A stretch of DNA of 34,623 bases from Bacteroidota bacterium (GTDB lineage: Bacteria > Bacteroidota > Rhodothermia > Rhodothermales > Bin80), in assembly GCA_028873925.1 (NCBI GenBank), contig JAPPNA010000159.1, forward strand, positions 1 to 34,623, given 5' to 3'. This document shows, in pieces, positions 16,516 through 25,043 of the stretch. The notes under the pieces were generated by a model that was not told the DNA's origin, searched no databases, and saw only the letters and a list, made by a program, of their open reading frames with translations. Numbering within the stretch: position 1 is the stretch's first letter; each line of letters begins with the position of its first letter. A program made the position numbers and the translations under genes.

Positions 16516-18156
16516 ATGAGTGCGGTAAACAATAGAAGCGGCCGGTTCGGCAGCTGCCTGGCGCACGGATGCGCGCACTCCGAAGATCACGAAAGGTGGT
16601 CCAGGCGTGACTTTCTGGCCGGACTCGGCCTGGTTGCCGGATCCACCCTGATGCTCGGCAAGACCCCCGTACATGCCTTTTCCCATACGTCACTGCTCAA
16701 TGAGCTGGGGAGTCTGTCCAGCGAGCGGATTCTGGTGCTGGTGCAGCTGGAAGGAGGCAACGATGGACTCAATACGATCGTCCCGATCGAAAACGATCAT
16801 TACTACCGGGCCAGGCCCAGGCTGGCCATCCCCAAGGTGTCCACGCTGCAACTGACCAGCGAGCTTGGATTCCATCCGTCCATGCGCCGGCTGCGAAACA
16901 CATTTGATAATGGTCAGATGGCCATCATCCAGGGCGTGGGATACCAGGATTCCAGTCTCTCGCATTTTCGTGGTACGGACATCTGGATGACCGCGTCTGA
17001 TCGCGGTTCGCACAGGGTCTCCGGGTGGACCGGGCGGCAGCTGGAAGTCACCTACCCGGGTATTGACACCGATCCGCCAAGCTTCCCACTGGCCGTCCAG
17101 ATTGGCGGTCTTACGTCAAGTCTGTTGACCGGTGAACACCATTCCGTGGGTATGTCGCTGACCAATACCGAGGTGTTTGAGCGCCTGATCAGGAACGGGC
17201 GCTATTATAACGAGGGCAATGTCCCGTCAAGCAGCTACGGGCGCGAAATGGCCTTTGTGCGGCGAGTAGCCAACGATGCTTACCGCTACGGAATTGCGGT
17301 CAAGGATGCGGCAGATCGGGGGGTCAATGAGGTGGAATACCTGAACCCCGGCGGTAACGGCCTGGCGCGCAGATTGCGTATTGTGGCCAGACTGATAAAG
17401 GGATCTCTTGGTGCGCGCGTCTATCATGTCGGGCTCGCGGGATTTGATACGCACGGATCTCAGGGATCGACTTCCGGCCGGCACTCACTGTTGCTGAAAT
17501 ATCTCTCGGAGGCGGTAACGTCATTCCTAGCCGATCTGGGCAGTTTGAGTGAGCAGGTGCTGGTGATGACGTTTTCCGAGTTCGGGCGGCGCGTTGAACA
17601 GAACGGCTCCGAGGGCACTGATCACGGAACGGCGGCACCGCTATTCCTGTTCGGGCCCGGTGTTCGCGGCGGTCTGTATGGTCAGGCACCATCGCTGAGT
17701 GATTTGGATCCGTACGGCAACATGCGCCACCATGTGGATTTCCGGGCCATCTATGCCACGGTGCTCCAGCACTGGTTCGGCTTTGCTCTCAGGGCCAGTG
17801 AAGAAGTGCTCGGCCAGGCATTTGAGCCGGTGGAGTTCGTGCAGGATCCTGCGGATCCGATCGTTACGAGTTCCCAGCAGCCTGCCTTACCGGACCAGCC
17901 GGTGCTGCATCAGAACTACCCCAATCCCTTCCGCTCGCAGACGACCGTGTCCTTTACGTTGCACAGGCCAGCAGAAACCCTGCTGCAGGTTTACGACCTG
18001 ACCGGCCGACAGGTGCGCAGTTTGCCGCTGGGCATCCGTCCGGCAGGCACGCATGCGGTCACCGTTGAGGTGGCCAACCTTTCCAGCGGGACGTACCTGT
18101 ATCGTCTGATCGCAGACCGCCAGGCTTTCTCACGCAAGATGTCAGTCATTCGGTAG
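16516..18156 (+). CDS. DUF1501 family protein with Tat-like signal and T9SS sorting domain
   Basis: A 546-residue protein. A twin-arginine-type signal (WSRRDFLAGLGLVAG, residues 28-42) precedes the DUF1501 domain, a relative of the alkaline phosphatase/sulfatase fold. Its markers include LVLVQLEGGNDGLNTIVP, GFDTHGSQ, VMTFSEFGRRVEQNGSEGTDHG and a G-P-G-V-x-G-G-L-Y-G segment. The last ~85 residues contain HQNYPNPF, the LTGRQV strand and S-S-G-T-Y-L-Y-R, forming a T9SS type A sorting domain. The protein should therefore be exported, possibly folded via Tat, and sent to the surface. It is translationally linked to the DUF1800 gene one base upstream. Substrate unknown. Confidence 0.93.
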   Translation: MSAVNNRSGRFGSCLAHGCAHSEDHERWSRRDFLAGLGLVAGSTLMLGKTPVHAFSHTSLLNELGSLSSERILVLVQLEGGNDGLNTIVPIENDHYYRARPRLAIPKVSTLQLTSELGFHPSMRRLRNTFDNGQMAIIQGVGYQDSSLSHFRGTDIWMTASDRGSHRVSGWTGRQLEVTYPGIDTDPPSFPLAVQIGGLTSSLLTGEHHSVGMSLTNTEVFERLIRNGRYYNEGNVPSSSYGREMAFVRRVANDAYRYGIAVKDAADRGVNEVEYLNPGGNGLARRLRIVARLIKGSLGARVYHVGLAGFDTHGSQGSTSGRHSLLLKYLSEAVTSFLADLGSLSEQVLVMTFSEFGRRVEQNGSEGTDHGTAAPLFLFGPGVRGGLYGQAPSLSDLDPYGNMRHHVDFRAIYATVLQHWFGFALRASEEVLGQAFEPVEFVQDPADPIVTSSQQPALPDQPVLHQNYPNPFRSQTTVSFTLHRPAETLLQVYDLTGRQVRSLPLGIRPAGTHAVTVEVANLSSGTYLYRLIADRQAFSRKMSVIR

Positions 18157-18358
18157 CTGATGAGCGTGCGGCATTTTGACGGGAGGCTGACAGTTCGGTG
18201 ATCCCTGCCGGCCGAGAGACAGGTCATGGCATTGGCGCTATGACCTTCGTCATGGGAATTATGCATTTAACTGCAACATCCGCCTAACCCCACTGCCTGC
18301 AGCAGCGCTCAGCCCATAGACCGTGTGTATATTGTGTGCAAGATCAGGCGCAGAAATC

Positions 18359-19399
18359 ATGGACGATAGGAGGTACAAGAATGTGCCGCTGCACCAAGCT
18401 AAGCAGCATAAGCGAGATGAATTTTACACGCAGCTGTCGGACATTGAGAACGAGCTGCGCCATTACCGCCGGCACTTTGTCGGGAAGATGGTCTACTGCA
18501 ACTGTGATGATCCCCGGGTGTCCAATTTCTTCCAATATTTCTCATTCAATTTTGAGCGGCTGGGTCTCAGAAAGCTGATCACGACCTGCTACAAGAATCA
18601 GAATGCGGATTTGTTCAGTCAGCACGATTCTGAGCGGGCCATCTGGCTGGAGTACACCGGCGATAAGGATGGCAACCGGGTGCCGGATGCGCACGAGATC
18701 GGCATCCACGCTTTGACGGGTGACGGGGATTTTCGAAGTAGTGAGTGTGTTGAATTGCTCAGGCAGGCCGACATTGTGGTCACCAATCCGCCGTTCAGCC
18801 TGTTTCGGGAGTATGTCGCACAGTTGGTCAGGTTCAATAAGCAGTTCCTCATCATCGGCAGCAAGAATGCGATCACCTATAAGGAGATATTCCCGCTGAT
18901 AAGGGCCAACAGGTTATGGCTTGGCTGTCAATCTATGGGCAGAGACATGCTGTTTGACGTACCAGAGCATTACGCACATCATCTGGTTAAGACTGGGAAA
19001 TTGGGTAGTACCTACAAGGTGGTCGCCGGGAAAGTGAAAGGTCGCAGCACCTCCTGCTGGTTCACTAACCTGGACCATAAGAAGCGTCGCGAGAGCATGA
19101 TCCTGTACAAGCGGTACTCGCCGGAGGATTACCCGAAGTACGACAACTACGACGCGATTAATGTGAACAAAACGGCCGAAATCCCCTGTGACTATGAAGG
19201 CATCATGGGCGTGCCCATTTCGTTCTTGGACAAGTACAATCCGGGGCAGTTTGAAATAGTCGGGGTGGATTACGATGTGAAGACGGGTTTGCTCAAATGG
19301 CTCATAAATCCCAATTGGGCAGGCAAGATTGATAGAGGTTACATTAATGGCAAGAGGTGCTACGCGCGCATCCTCATCCGACACAAGAGTTTCAGTTAA
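18359..19399 (+). CDS. EcoRI-type adenine-specific DNA methyltransferase (orphan)
   Basis: A 346-residue protein colinear with M.EcoRI, recalled as about 325 residues. Matching segments include DEFYTQ..DIENEL.YYR-like, VYCNCDDPRVSNFF.YF, GDKDGNRVPD, GDGDFRS, the catalytic motif NPPF at 143-146 within DIVVTNPPFSLFREY, KFLII...NAITYKEIF, CLWFTNLD-like and YPKYDNYDAI. It should transfer a methyl group from S-adenosylmethionine to N6 of adenine, with GAATTC as the likely but unproven target. No endonuclease gene flanks it. The ATG at 18359 gives an N-terminus like M.EcoRI. A perfect AGGAGG at 18368-18373 sits nine bases before an in-frame GTG at 18383, so a start eight codons later is also plausible. 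Confidence 0.93.
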   Translation: MDDRRYKNVPLHQAKQHKRDEFYTQLSDIENELRHYRRHFVGKMVYCNCDDPRVSNFFQYFSFNFERLGLRKLITTCYKNQNADLFSQHDSERAIWLEYTGDKDGNRVPDAHEIGIHALTGDGDFRSSECVELLRQADIVVTNPPFSLFREYVAQLVRFNKQFLIIGSKNAITYKEIFPLIRANRLWLGCQSMGRDMLFDVPEHYAHHLVKTGKLGSTYKVVAGKVKGRSTSCWFTNLDHKKRRESMILYKRYSPEDYPKYDNYDAINVNKTAEIPCDYEGIMGVPISFLDKYNPGQFEIVGVDYDVKTGLLKWLINPNWAGKIDRGYINGKRCYARILIRHKSFS

Positions 19400-19873
19400 A
19401 TACATAATCCCCTTCGATGTTACGCCGACAGGACTACCTGTGGTGTTCTGACTCCCAAATTCCGGGGGCTGGACATTGTGAAAATGTCTGGAAACTGCGC
19501 CGGGCTCACCCGGGGCAGCACAAGGGTTTCGTAGCTCCTCGCTTCCGTTCCCACTGTGGGATTAGCGTAAACGGCCAGAACAGGGTTTGGCGACAATAAA
19601 AATCAGGGGTGCGACAACCAGATCCTGGAAGCCGGGCGAAAACGGTCCCCGTTGGGATAGCTGACCCCCATCGGCGCATGCACGCCGCTGGGGGGAAGGA
19701 TGCCACAAAGGCGTAGCTGCCCGCCGGTACCGGTAGACCCACTGCGCCGGTGAAACGCCGTGCTCGGTGCCGAAGGCCGCCGCATATGTTTTTGTCGTCG
19801 TACGTGTCGGCTTGTTTATCAAATGAGATATGTAAGTCTCAGCCCCCTCAAGCTTCCGTCAGGCTGCCACTGA
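19400..19873. other. Gap downstream of the methyltransferase
   Basis: About 470 bases without a supportable gene. Two reverse-strand frames of 78-86 codons (19506-19742 and 19562-19822) overlap in different frames and have no recognised motif. An EcoRI-like endonuclease (about 277 residues) would not fit. I see no insertion sequence ends. Confidence 0.5.
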
Positions 19874-20458
19874 TCAGATGCTTTCAGGAGCTGATCTGAG
19901 ACTGCGATTCCAGGCAATGTACCCGGCTACGGCGAGTGCCAGATACGCGGCGTACAGTCCCAGAGTGAGGTACAGCGCACTGGCCAGGTACAGCCCGACG
20001 TAAATCAGATTGGTGACCATCCAGACCAGCCAGCTCTGCAGGATCTTTCGGGCCTGCATCCAACTCGCGGTGATGCTCATCGATGTGGCCAGCGCATCCA
20101 CAAGCGGGAAGGAAGCGTCGGTATACCTGTCTAGTCCCAGGTGGACCGCCATAAGCAGCATCCCGGTTACCCCGGCGAGGATCAGTCCTGTCCGCAGCCG
20201 GATTGACGAAACATGCAGGTGCCCGCCTCCGGTGCCGCCGGTCAGCCAGGAGCGCCAGCCGTAAATGGCTATTACAATGAATAGCCCCTGCAGTCCCATG
20301 GTGCCGTATAGGCGCGATTCAAAGAACACCAACCCGAACAGTACGCAGCTCACAATTGTAATCGGCCAGGTCCAGATATTCTGCCGAACATTGAGCCAGA
20401 CGCAGAGGAATCCGGTAAGGACAGCAGCCGCTTCAAGGAGCCTGCCAACTTCCGGCAT
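19874..20458 (-). CDS. pnuC: PnuC-family vitamin/nucleoside transporter
   Basis: A 194-residue inner-membrane protein with about six to seven helices, the size and pattern of PnuC facilitators. The N-terminal part contains LCVWLNVRQNIWTWPI and VFFESRLYGTMGLQ. The Y-G-W-R-S-W motif after helix three and the late IYVGLYLASALYLTLGLYAAYLALAVAGY...W are diagnostic. PnuC imports nicotinamide riboside, which is trapped by phosphorylation; other members carry thiamine or riboflavin. The nadC gene farther up the same gene run makes an NAD-related role attractive, though not proven. It starts five bases after the upstream stop, as the last gene of the run. Confidence 0.9.
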   Translation of the reverse strand: MPEVGRLLEAAAVLTGFLCVWLNVRQNIWTWPITIVSCVLFGLVFFESRLYGTMGLQGLFIVIAIYGWRSWLTGGTGGGHLHVSSIRLRTGLILAGVTGMLLMAVHLGLDRYTDASFPLVDALATSMSITASWMQARKILQSWLVWMVTNLIYVGLYLASALYLTLGLYAAYLALAVAGYIAWNRSLRSAPESI

Positions 20459-20463
20459 GGCAA

Positions 20464-21645
20464 TTACGGGATCCGGATTATATACGCGGCACCAGGTGAA
20501 TCTGCGGACGAGGCCCCAATTAGGGCGTAGGGTCCGTCAAGGTCCATGGACGACGCAAAAGCATACTCGCCGATGTCAATGATGCTCTGGTAATGCCACG
20601 CCCCGTGGCGACGGCGGAACACATAGACCACGCGATCCACATTGTAATTCAGCCGCAGCTGCTCGTCGTACCCCACGACCAGCGCCCGGTCGCCCGAAAG
20701 AGCTACTTCCGTACCGAATCCGCCCTCACGGTAAGGGGTCGGCGGCCGGAGCGTGGTCGAGAGCTCCCAGGTATGGGTGGAATCCTTTGCAAACAGGGTG
20801 GCCACGCCGGAATTACGGTGCCCGCCTCGCGCCTGGCCAACAAGCAGTTCACGCCCATCTCCATCGAGGGAGATAAAGACATCTCTCACGTCCTGAATAA
20901 GCTTCTGCGCAGTGTACTGCTCCAATGCATCCGCCGAAAATATCTGTACCGAACCCGGTCGCCGGTTGAAGTATCCGGTAGCGGCAATCGCAATGTCCGA
21001 ACCGGCCAGCGCAGTACTTCCTCCGAATACTCCGTACCGCAGGTCACGTCCTGCAGCCAGGCGGAAGGTCTGTTCCCAGCGGCTGTCCTGTAATTCAAAT
21101 ACATAGGCCGCCCCCTGGTGCCGACTCTGCGAGACATCGCCGGAGGTGGTCACCACGGCCAGTCCTTCCCCTAGCGTGAGGGAGAAGCCGAACGCCCCCT
21201 CATCCGCTTCTTCGGCAATGGTCAGGCGCTGGATTTCCTGCCAGGTCCCGGACGAATCCCGATGGAAAGCGTAGACCACATTGGGTTTTTCGGCGGCAAA
21301 GTACTCACGGCTTGACGCGACCAGAGCAAAGTCACCGTGTATATCCACTCTTCGTCCGAAATACAGCCCGGATTCGCAGCTTTTCGGCATCAGGCGGGCC
21401 TCCTTCTGCCAGTCACCTGTGATTTCACTGCGCAAGAATACATAGGCGGCACCCCCGTTTTTTCCACAGGAATCCTCCGCGCTGGCCCCGACTATGGCCT
21501 GATTGCCATGCAGCGCCACCGAAGCCCCAAAATAGTTGCCGCGTGTAGTGTCTGCATGAGGAAGGCGCACAATCTGCGCGCTGGCAGGCCAGCCCCCGAG
21601 CCCAAGGGCCATGACCAGCCGTAGGCAGTGCCGAAAGGTGGGCAT
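20464..21645 (-). CDS. Secreted FG-GAP-like repeat protein
   Basis: A 393-residue protein with a signal peptide ending near WPASA, followed by about six to seven repeats of the pattern 'F-G-x-S-V-A-L-x-G-x-x-A-I-V-G-A' and 'G-A-A-Y-V-F' (for example YFGASVALHGNQAIVGAS, FGTEVALSGDRALVVG, GAAYVFLRS). This is the FG-GAP/integrin-alpha-like propeller repeat. Function unknown; an extracellular or periplasmic structural role is inferred. I place the start at the ATG at 21645, two bases after the ABC-F stop, because this leaves a clean signal peptide. A longer frame to 21675 would overlap the upstream gene. It sits between two unrelated housekeeping-type genes, and the coupling suggests co-expression. 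Confidence 0.82.
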   Translation of the reverse strand: MPTFRHCLRLVMALGLGGWPASAQIVRLPHADTTRGNYFGASVALHGNQAIVGASAEDSCGKNGGAAYVFLRSEITGDWQKEARLMPKSCESGLYFGRRVDIHGDFALVASSREYFAAEKPNVVYAFHRDSSGTWQEIQRLTIAEEADEGAFGFSLTLGEGLAVVTTSGDVSQSRHQGAAYVFELQDSRWEQTFRLAAGRDLRYGVFGGSTALAGSDIAIAATGYFNRRPGSVQIFSADALEQYTAQKLIQDVRDVFISLDGDGRELLVGQARGGHRNSGVATLFAKDSTHTWELSTTLRPPTPYREGGFGTEVALSGDRALVVGYDEQLRLNYNVDRVVYVFRRRHGAWHYQSIIDIGEYAFASSMDLDGPYALIGASSADSPGAAYIIRIP

Positions 21646-21647
21646 AG

Positions 21648-23642
21648 TCAGAGGCTTTCGGCGAGTGACTCCCACTGTTCGTACAGTTCGCTCAGCTCTT
21701 TTTCAATGGCCGCGAAGGCCTTGGAGGCCTTACGGGCGCGGTCGGGATTGGAGTACACTTCAGGTTGGGTCAGTTCCGCTTCCGCCAGCATACGGCGGTT
21801 TTCCGCGTCCTCAATGGCGGTTTCAGCCTGCTGACAGAGTCGGGTACGTTGTACGGGGGTAAGGGCCGCACTGTGCATCCGGTCGCCGGACCGAGCCGCC
21901 TGGAAGGCCCGGTTGCGCGCTTCCGCCTCACGGCGCTTCTGCTCTTTGGATTTAGGGCCGCCGGAACGCACCGGCGGCCGGAACTCCGGGCGGGAAGCCC
22001 CCCGGATGCCGCCAAGTGCCTGTTGACTGATGGAGCCGTGCTCGCAGGCCCAACGGTACTCGGAATAGGTGCCCTGATAGACGCGCACGGTGCCCTGATC
22101 CGCATGCCAGACGGTATCTGCCACCTGATCTAGGAAGTGGCGATCGTGACTTACAATGACGAGGGTCCCCGCAAACTGCCGCAGCGCCTCAATGAGAATT
22201 TGAATGGACTGGATGTCCAAGTGGTTGGTGGGTTCGTCAAGTATCAGAAAATTGGCCGGATTTGAAAAAGTCCGCGCCAGGGCCAGCCTGCTCTTTTCCC
22301 CACCCGAAAGGACCCGCACCGGCTTGAGCACATCATCGCCGGTAAACAGGAATGCCCCCAAGAGCGTGCGCAAATGCACCTCATGGGAATTCGTCGATAC
22401 CTCCCGCAGGGACTCCAGCACCGTATGATCGGGCGAGAGCGTTTCGGCCTGATGCTGGGCAAAGAACCCGGTGTCAACATGGTAGCCGGGGGTTCTGACC
22501 CCGTCAAAAGGCTCCGTACCCAGCAGAATGCGCGCCAGCGTGGACTTGCCAGCACCGTTCTTGCCGATAAGTGCAATCTTGCTGCCGCGCTCTATTGCGA
22601 GCGGACCAGCATTATGAAAAACGGTGACGCGCTGCTGATCGGTGGTATAGACCTTGGTAAACGCCGACAGTGACAGCACCATGCGTCCTGAGCGGCGCGG
22701 TGCCGGGAATCGGATGCGGATTTCCGATTCAAGTGGTTCCGGCGCTCTGAGCAGTTCCAGGCGGCTAAGGTACTTGACGCGGCTCTGGACCTGGCGGGCT
22801 TTACTGGCCTTGTAACGGAAGCGCTCAATAAAGCGTCGGGTGCGGGCTATATCGCGCTGCTGGTTCTCATAAGCGGCCAGTTCCAATTGATGCCGTTTGG
22901 TGCGTTCAATAAGGAAGAAGTCATAGTTGCCAGCATATTCGGTTACGGAGCCGTGACGTAAATGCGCAATCGCACCCGTCATGCGGTTGAGGAAATACCG
23001 GTCGTGAGAGACGATGATCATGGTGCCACGATAGCCCTTCAGGTACTGTTCCAGCCAGTCAATCGTAGTGATGTCCAAATGGTTGGTGGGCTCGTCCAAC
23101 AACAGTACATCCGGGGCCTGCAGCAGCAGTCGGGCCAGCGCAACGCGCATCCGGTACCCGCCGGAGAGTTCACGCAGCGCCCGCCCGAAATCATCGCCCT
23201 CAAACCCAAGCCCGGTCAGTACCGACTCACATCGCGACTGCACGGAATGCGCCTCATGGACAGCCAGTTGGGCATGGATCTGCTCCAGGTCCGCCAACAG
23301 CCGGTCAGTCCGCCCGTTGTCGCGGGCCAAGGCCCGGGTAATGGAATTCTCTCTGCGGATCAGCCGATCTATGTGCTCAAATGCGGTCAGGGTTTCATCC
23401 ATGACCGTTCGGTCGCCATCCATTTCCTGGACATCCTGCGTCAGATAGCCGATCGTACTGGATCGAGACACGGTGCCTTCATCCGGTGTGAGCTGTCCGG
23501 CAATAACGCGAAGCAGCGTGGTCTTACCTGCACCATTTGCCCCGATGAGGCCAATCCGACGACCCGGACCGATCGTCCAGGACAGCTTCTCCAGTATAGG
23601 GTGGCCTCCCAGCGCCAGCGATATGGAATGAAGCTGGATCAC
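21648..23642 (-). CDS. ABC-F family ATPase
   Basis: A 664-residue soluble ATPase with two nucleotide-binding domains and no membrane segment, so it belongs to the ABC-F group that acts on ribosomes rather than in transport. Walker A motifs are GANGAGKT (34-41) and GKNGAGKS; signatures are LSGGYRMRVALARLL and LSGGEKSRLALARTF; Walker B regions are LLLDEPTNHLD and LILDEPTNHLD. The interdomain linker is rich in Arg/Lys, and the C-terminus (about 570-664) is a charged coiled coil as in Uup/YheS-like members. The start codon is GTG and overlaps the stop of the upstream sugar transferase by one base (TAGTG), indicating translational coupling. It may be a general translation factor; antibiotic resistance should not be inferred. 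Confidence 0.95.
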   Translation of the reverse strand: MIQLHSISLALGGHPILEKLSWTIGPGRRIGLIGANGAGKTTLLRVIAGQLTPDEGTVSRSSTIGYLTQDVQEMDGDRTVMDETLTAFEHIDRLIRRENSITRALARDNGRTDRLLADLEQIHAQLAVHEAHSVQSRCESVLTGLGFEGDDFGRALRELSGGYRMRVALARLLLQAPDVLLLDEPTNHLDITTIDWLEQYLKGYRGTMIIVSHDRYFLNRMTGAIAHLRHGSVTEYAGNYDFFLIERTKRHQLELAAYENQQRDIARTRRFIERFRYKASKARQVQSRVKYLSRLELLRAPEPLESEIRIRFPAPRRSGRMVLSLSAFTKVYTTDQQRVTVFHNAGPLAIERGSKIALIGKNGAGKSTLARILLGTEPFDGVRTPGYHVDTGFFAQHQAETLSPDHTVLESLREVSTNSHEVHLRTLLGAFLFTGDDVLKPVRVLSGGEKSRLALARTFSNPANFLILDEPTNHLDIQSIQILIEALRQFAGTLVIVSHDRHFLDQVADTVWHADQGTVRVYQGTYSEYRWACEHGSISQQALGGIRGASRPEFRPPVRSGGPKSKEQKRREAEARNRAFQAARSGDRMHSAALTPVQRTRLCQQAETAIEDAENRRMLAEAELTQPEVYSNPDRARKASKAFAAIEKELSELYEQWESLAESL

Positions 23643-25039
23643 TAATAGGCGTTGCGGCTCATAAAGCCCTTCCAGACCGTGAGCAGCATGATTTTCAGAT
23701 CGAGCAGCAGCGACCAGTTTTGAATGTAGTACAGATCGTGTCGGATCCGTTCGGTAATGGAGGTGTCACCGCGCCATCCGTTGACTTGGGCCCATCCGGT
23801 AATCCCGGCCTTCATCTTGTGCCTGAGCATATAGCGGGGCACCCGCTGCTTGAACTGGTCAATGAACACCGGCCGCTCCGGGCGGGGTCCGACCACGGAC
23901 ATGTCCCCCTTAAGGACATTGATGAACTGCGGCAGTTCGTCCAGCGAAGTGCGGCGGAGCCACTTGCCGATGGGGGTGGCCCGGTTTTCGCCTTTCGTTG
24001 CCCAGACCGGGCCGGACTCTTTCTCGGCGGTAACCGGCATGGACCTGAACTTCAGCATATCAAATCGCTGCCCATTCAGACTCATGCGCTGCTGCCGGTA
24101 CAGAATCGGCCCCGGTGACGACAGTTTGACCAGCAGGCTGATGAGAATCAACAGCGGAGACAGCACCACCAATATACCGGCTGAGAACAGCACATCCACA
24201 GCACGCTTTACGAATCGCCGAAAATCCATCGGTGCCTCGTCAATAATGTGGAGTACCGGAAGTCCATCCACATCCGTTATGCGGCTGTTGATGATGTCCA
24301 GTTGGAGCAGATCCGGGACCAAACATACATGCACCAGCCGGGTGGAGAGCGCATTGATCAGCTGTTCAATCCGATCGGCCGCCTTTAGCGGGAGGGCTAT
24401 GTAGACATAATCAATGGGTATTTCGGCCGAATCCACAATCTGGACCACCTCGTCGGTCGTGCCCAATATGTCTTCGTCATCGGACTTGTGGTCATCCAGA
24501 AAACCCAGCACTTTGAACCCCATCCAGGGATATTCATCAAACGAGCGCTGCAGGCGCCGACCCGCAACTCCGGCTCCAACGATAAGTACCCGGCGCATAC
24601 TGCGTCCCTGCCGGCGCGTGCGCCTGACACTCAGATAAAGCCCGACACGCAGCGTAATCATGGCCACGGGGGTCAGGGCAGCAAAGATCAGAATCGTCAG
24701 CCGCGATACGTAGAAGTCACGGTAGAACGACGCGAAGGCCACAGTGATCAGTAGGGAAAGCATTACCGCTTTGCCCACACCCCGAATGAGCCGTGTCCAG
24801 CGCTGTGCGCGATCAGGCACATACAGGCCGGATGCCCAGAATGTTGCCGCTGCGGTGATGAGAATCCAGGGCACAAAGGCCAGATACCGGTCAACCGGTT
24901 CCCATTCAGGCAGCGGGACCGGCCATTCACCAAATACTTCAAATCGAAGGAAATAGGCCGAGACCCAGGCACTTCCCACCAGGATCATATCGGCTACAAA
25001 GAGCAGCTGTTGATAGAACCGGCTTTGTTCCTGCAGCAT
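23642..25039 (-). CDS. Undecaprenyl-phosphate sugar-1-phosphate transferase (WcaJ/EpsE-like)
   Basis: A 465-residue polytopic membrane enzyme that would attach the first sugar phosphate to undecaprenyl phosphate, starting a polysaccharide repeat unit. Four hydrophobic segments in the first ~150 residues lead to a Rossmann-like domain (RRVLIVGAGVAGRRL...LGFLDD), then a further membrane segment and the catalytic sugar transferase domain with KLSSPGPILYRQQR, FDMLKFRSM, TSLDELPQFINVLKGDMSVVGPRPERP and AGITGWAQVNGWRG. The pattern resembles glucose-1-phosphate transferases, but the sugar is not proven. The start chosen (ATG at 25039) lies four bases after the upstream stop; a longer frame to 25246 would overlap that gene. 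A related but degenerate domain is present in the GT2 fusion at 29347-31434. Confidence 0.94.
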   Translation of the reverse strand: MLQEQSRFYQQLLFVADMILVGSAWVSAYFLRFEVFGEWPVPLPEWEPVDRYLAFVPWILITAAATFWASGLYVPDRAQRWTRLIRGVGKAVMLSLLITVAFASFYRDFYVSRLTILIFAALTPVAMITLRVGLYLSVRRTRRQGRSMRRVLIVGAGVAGRRLQRSFDEYPWMGFKVLGFLDDHKSDDEDILGTTDEVVQIVDSAEIPIDYVYIALPLKAADRIEQLINALSTRLVHVCLVPDLLQLDIINSRITDVDGLPVLHIIDEAPMDFRRFVKRAVDVLFSAGILVVLSPLLILISLLVKLSSPGPILYRQQRMSLNGQRFDMLKFRSMPVTAEKESGPVWATKGENRATPIGKWLRRTSLDELPQFINVLKGDMSVVGPRPERPVFIDQFKQRVPRYMLRHKMKAGITGWAQVNGWRGDTSITERIRHDLYYIQNWSLLLDLKIMLLTVWKGFMSRNAY

Positions 25040-25043
25040 GGGG

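Noticed and set aside
14892-18156. DUF1800/DUF1501 pair as a novel system
   Set aside because: The pairing is a known, common arrangement in many phyla; only the combination of Tat-like signal and T9SS domain was kept as a finding.
19400-19873. Possible EcoRI-like endonuclease next to the methyltransferase
   Set aside because: The gap is too short for the ~277-residue enzyme, and the open frames in it lie on the other strand and are fragmented.
22962-23645. 227-codon open frame on + opposite the ABC-F gene
   Set aside because: Fully antisense to a certain gene with canonical motifs; no recognisable family or ribosome-binding site.
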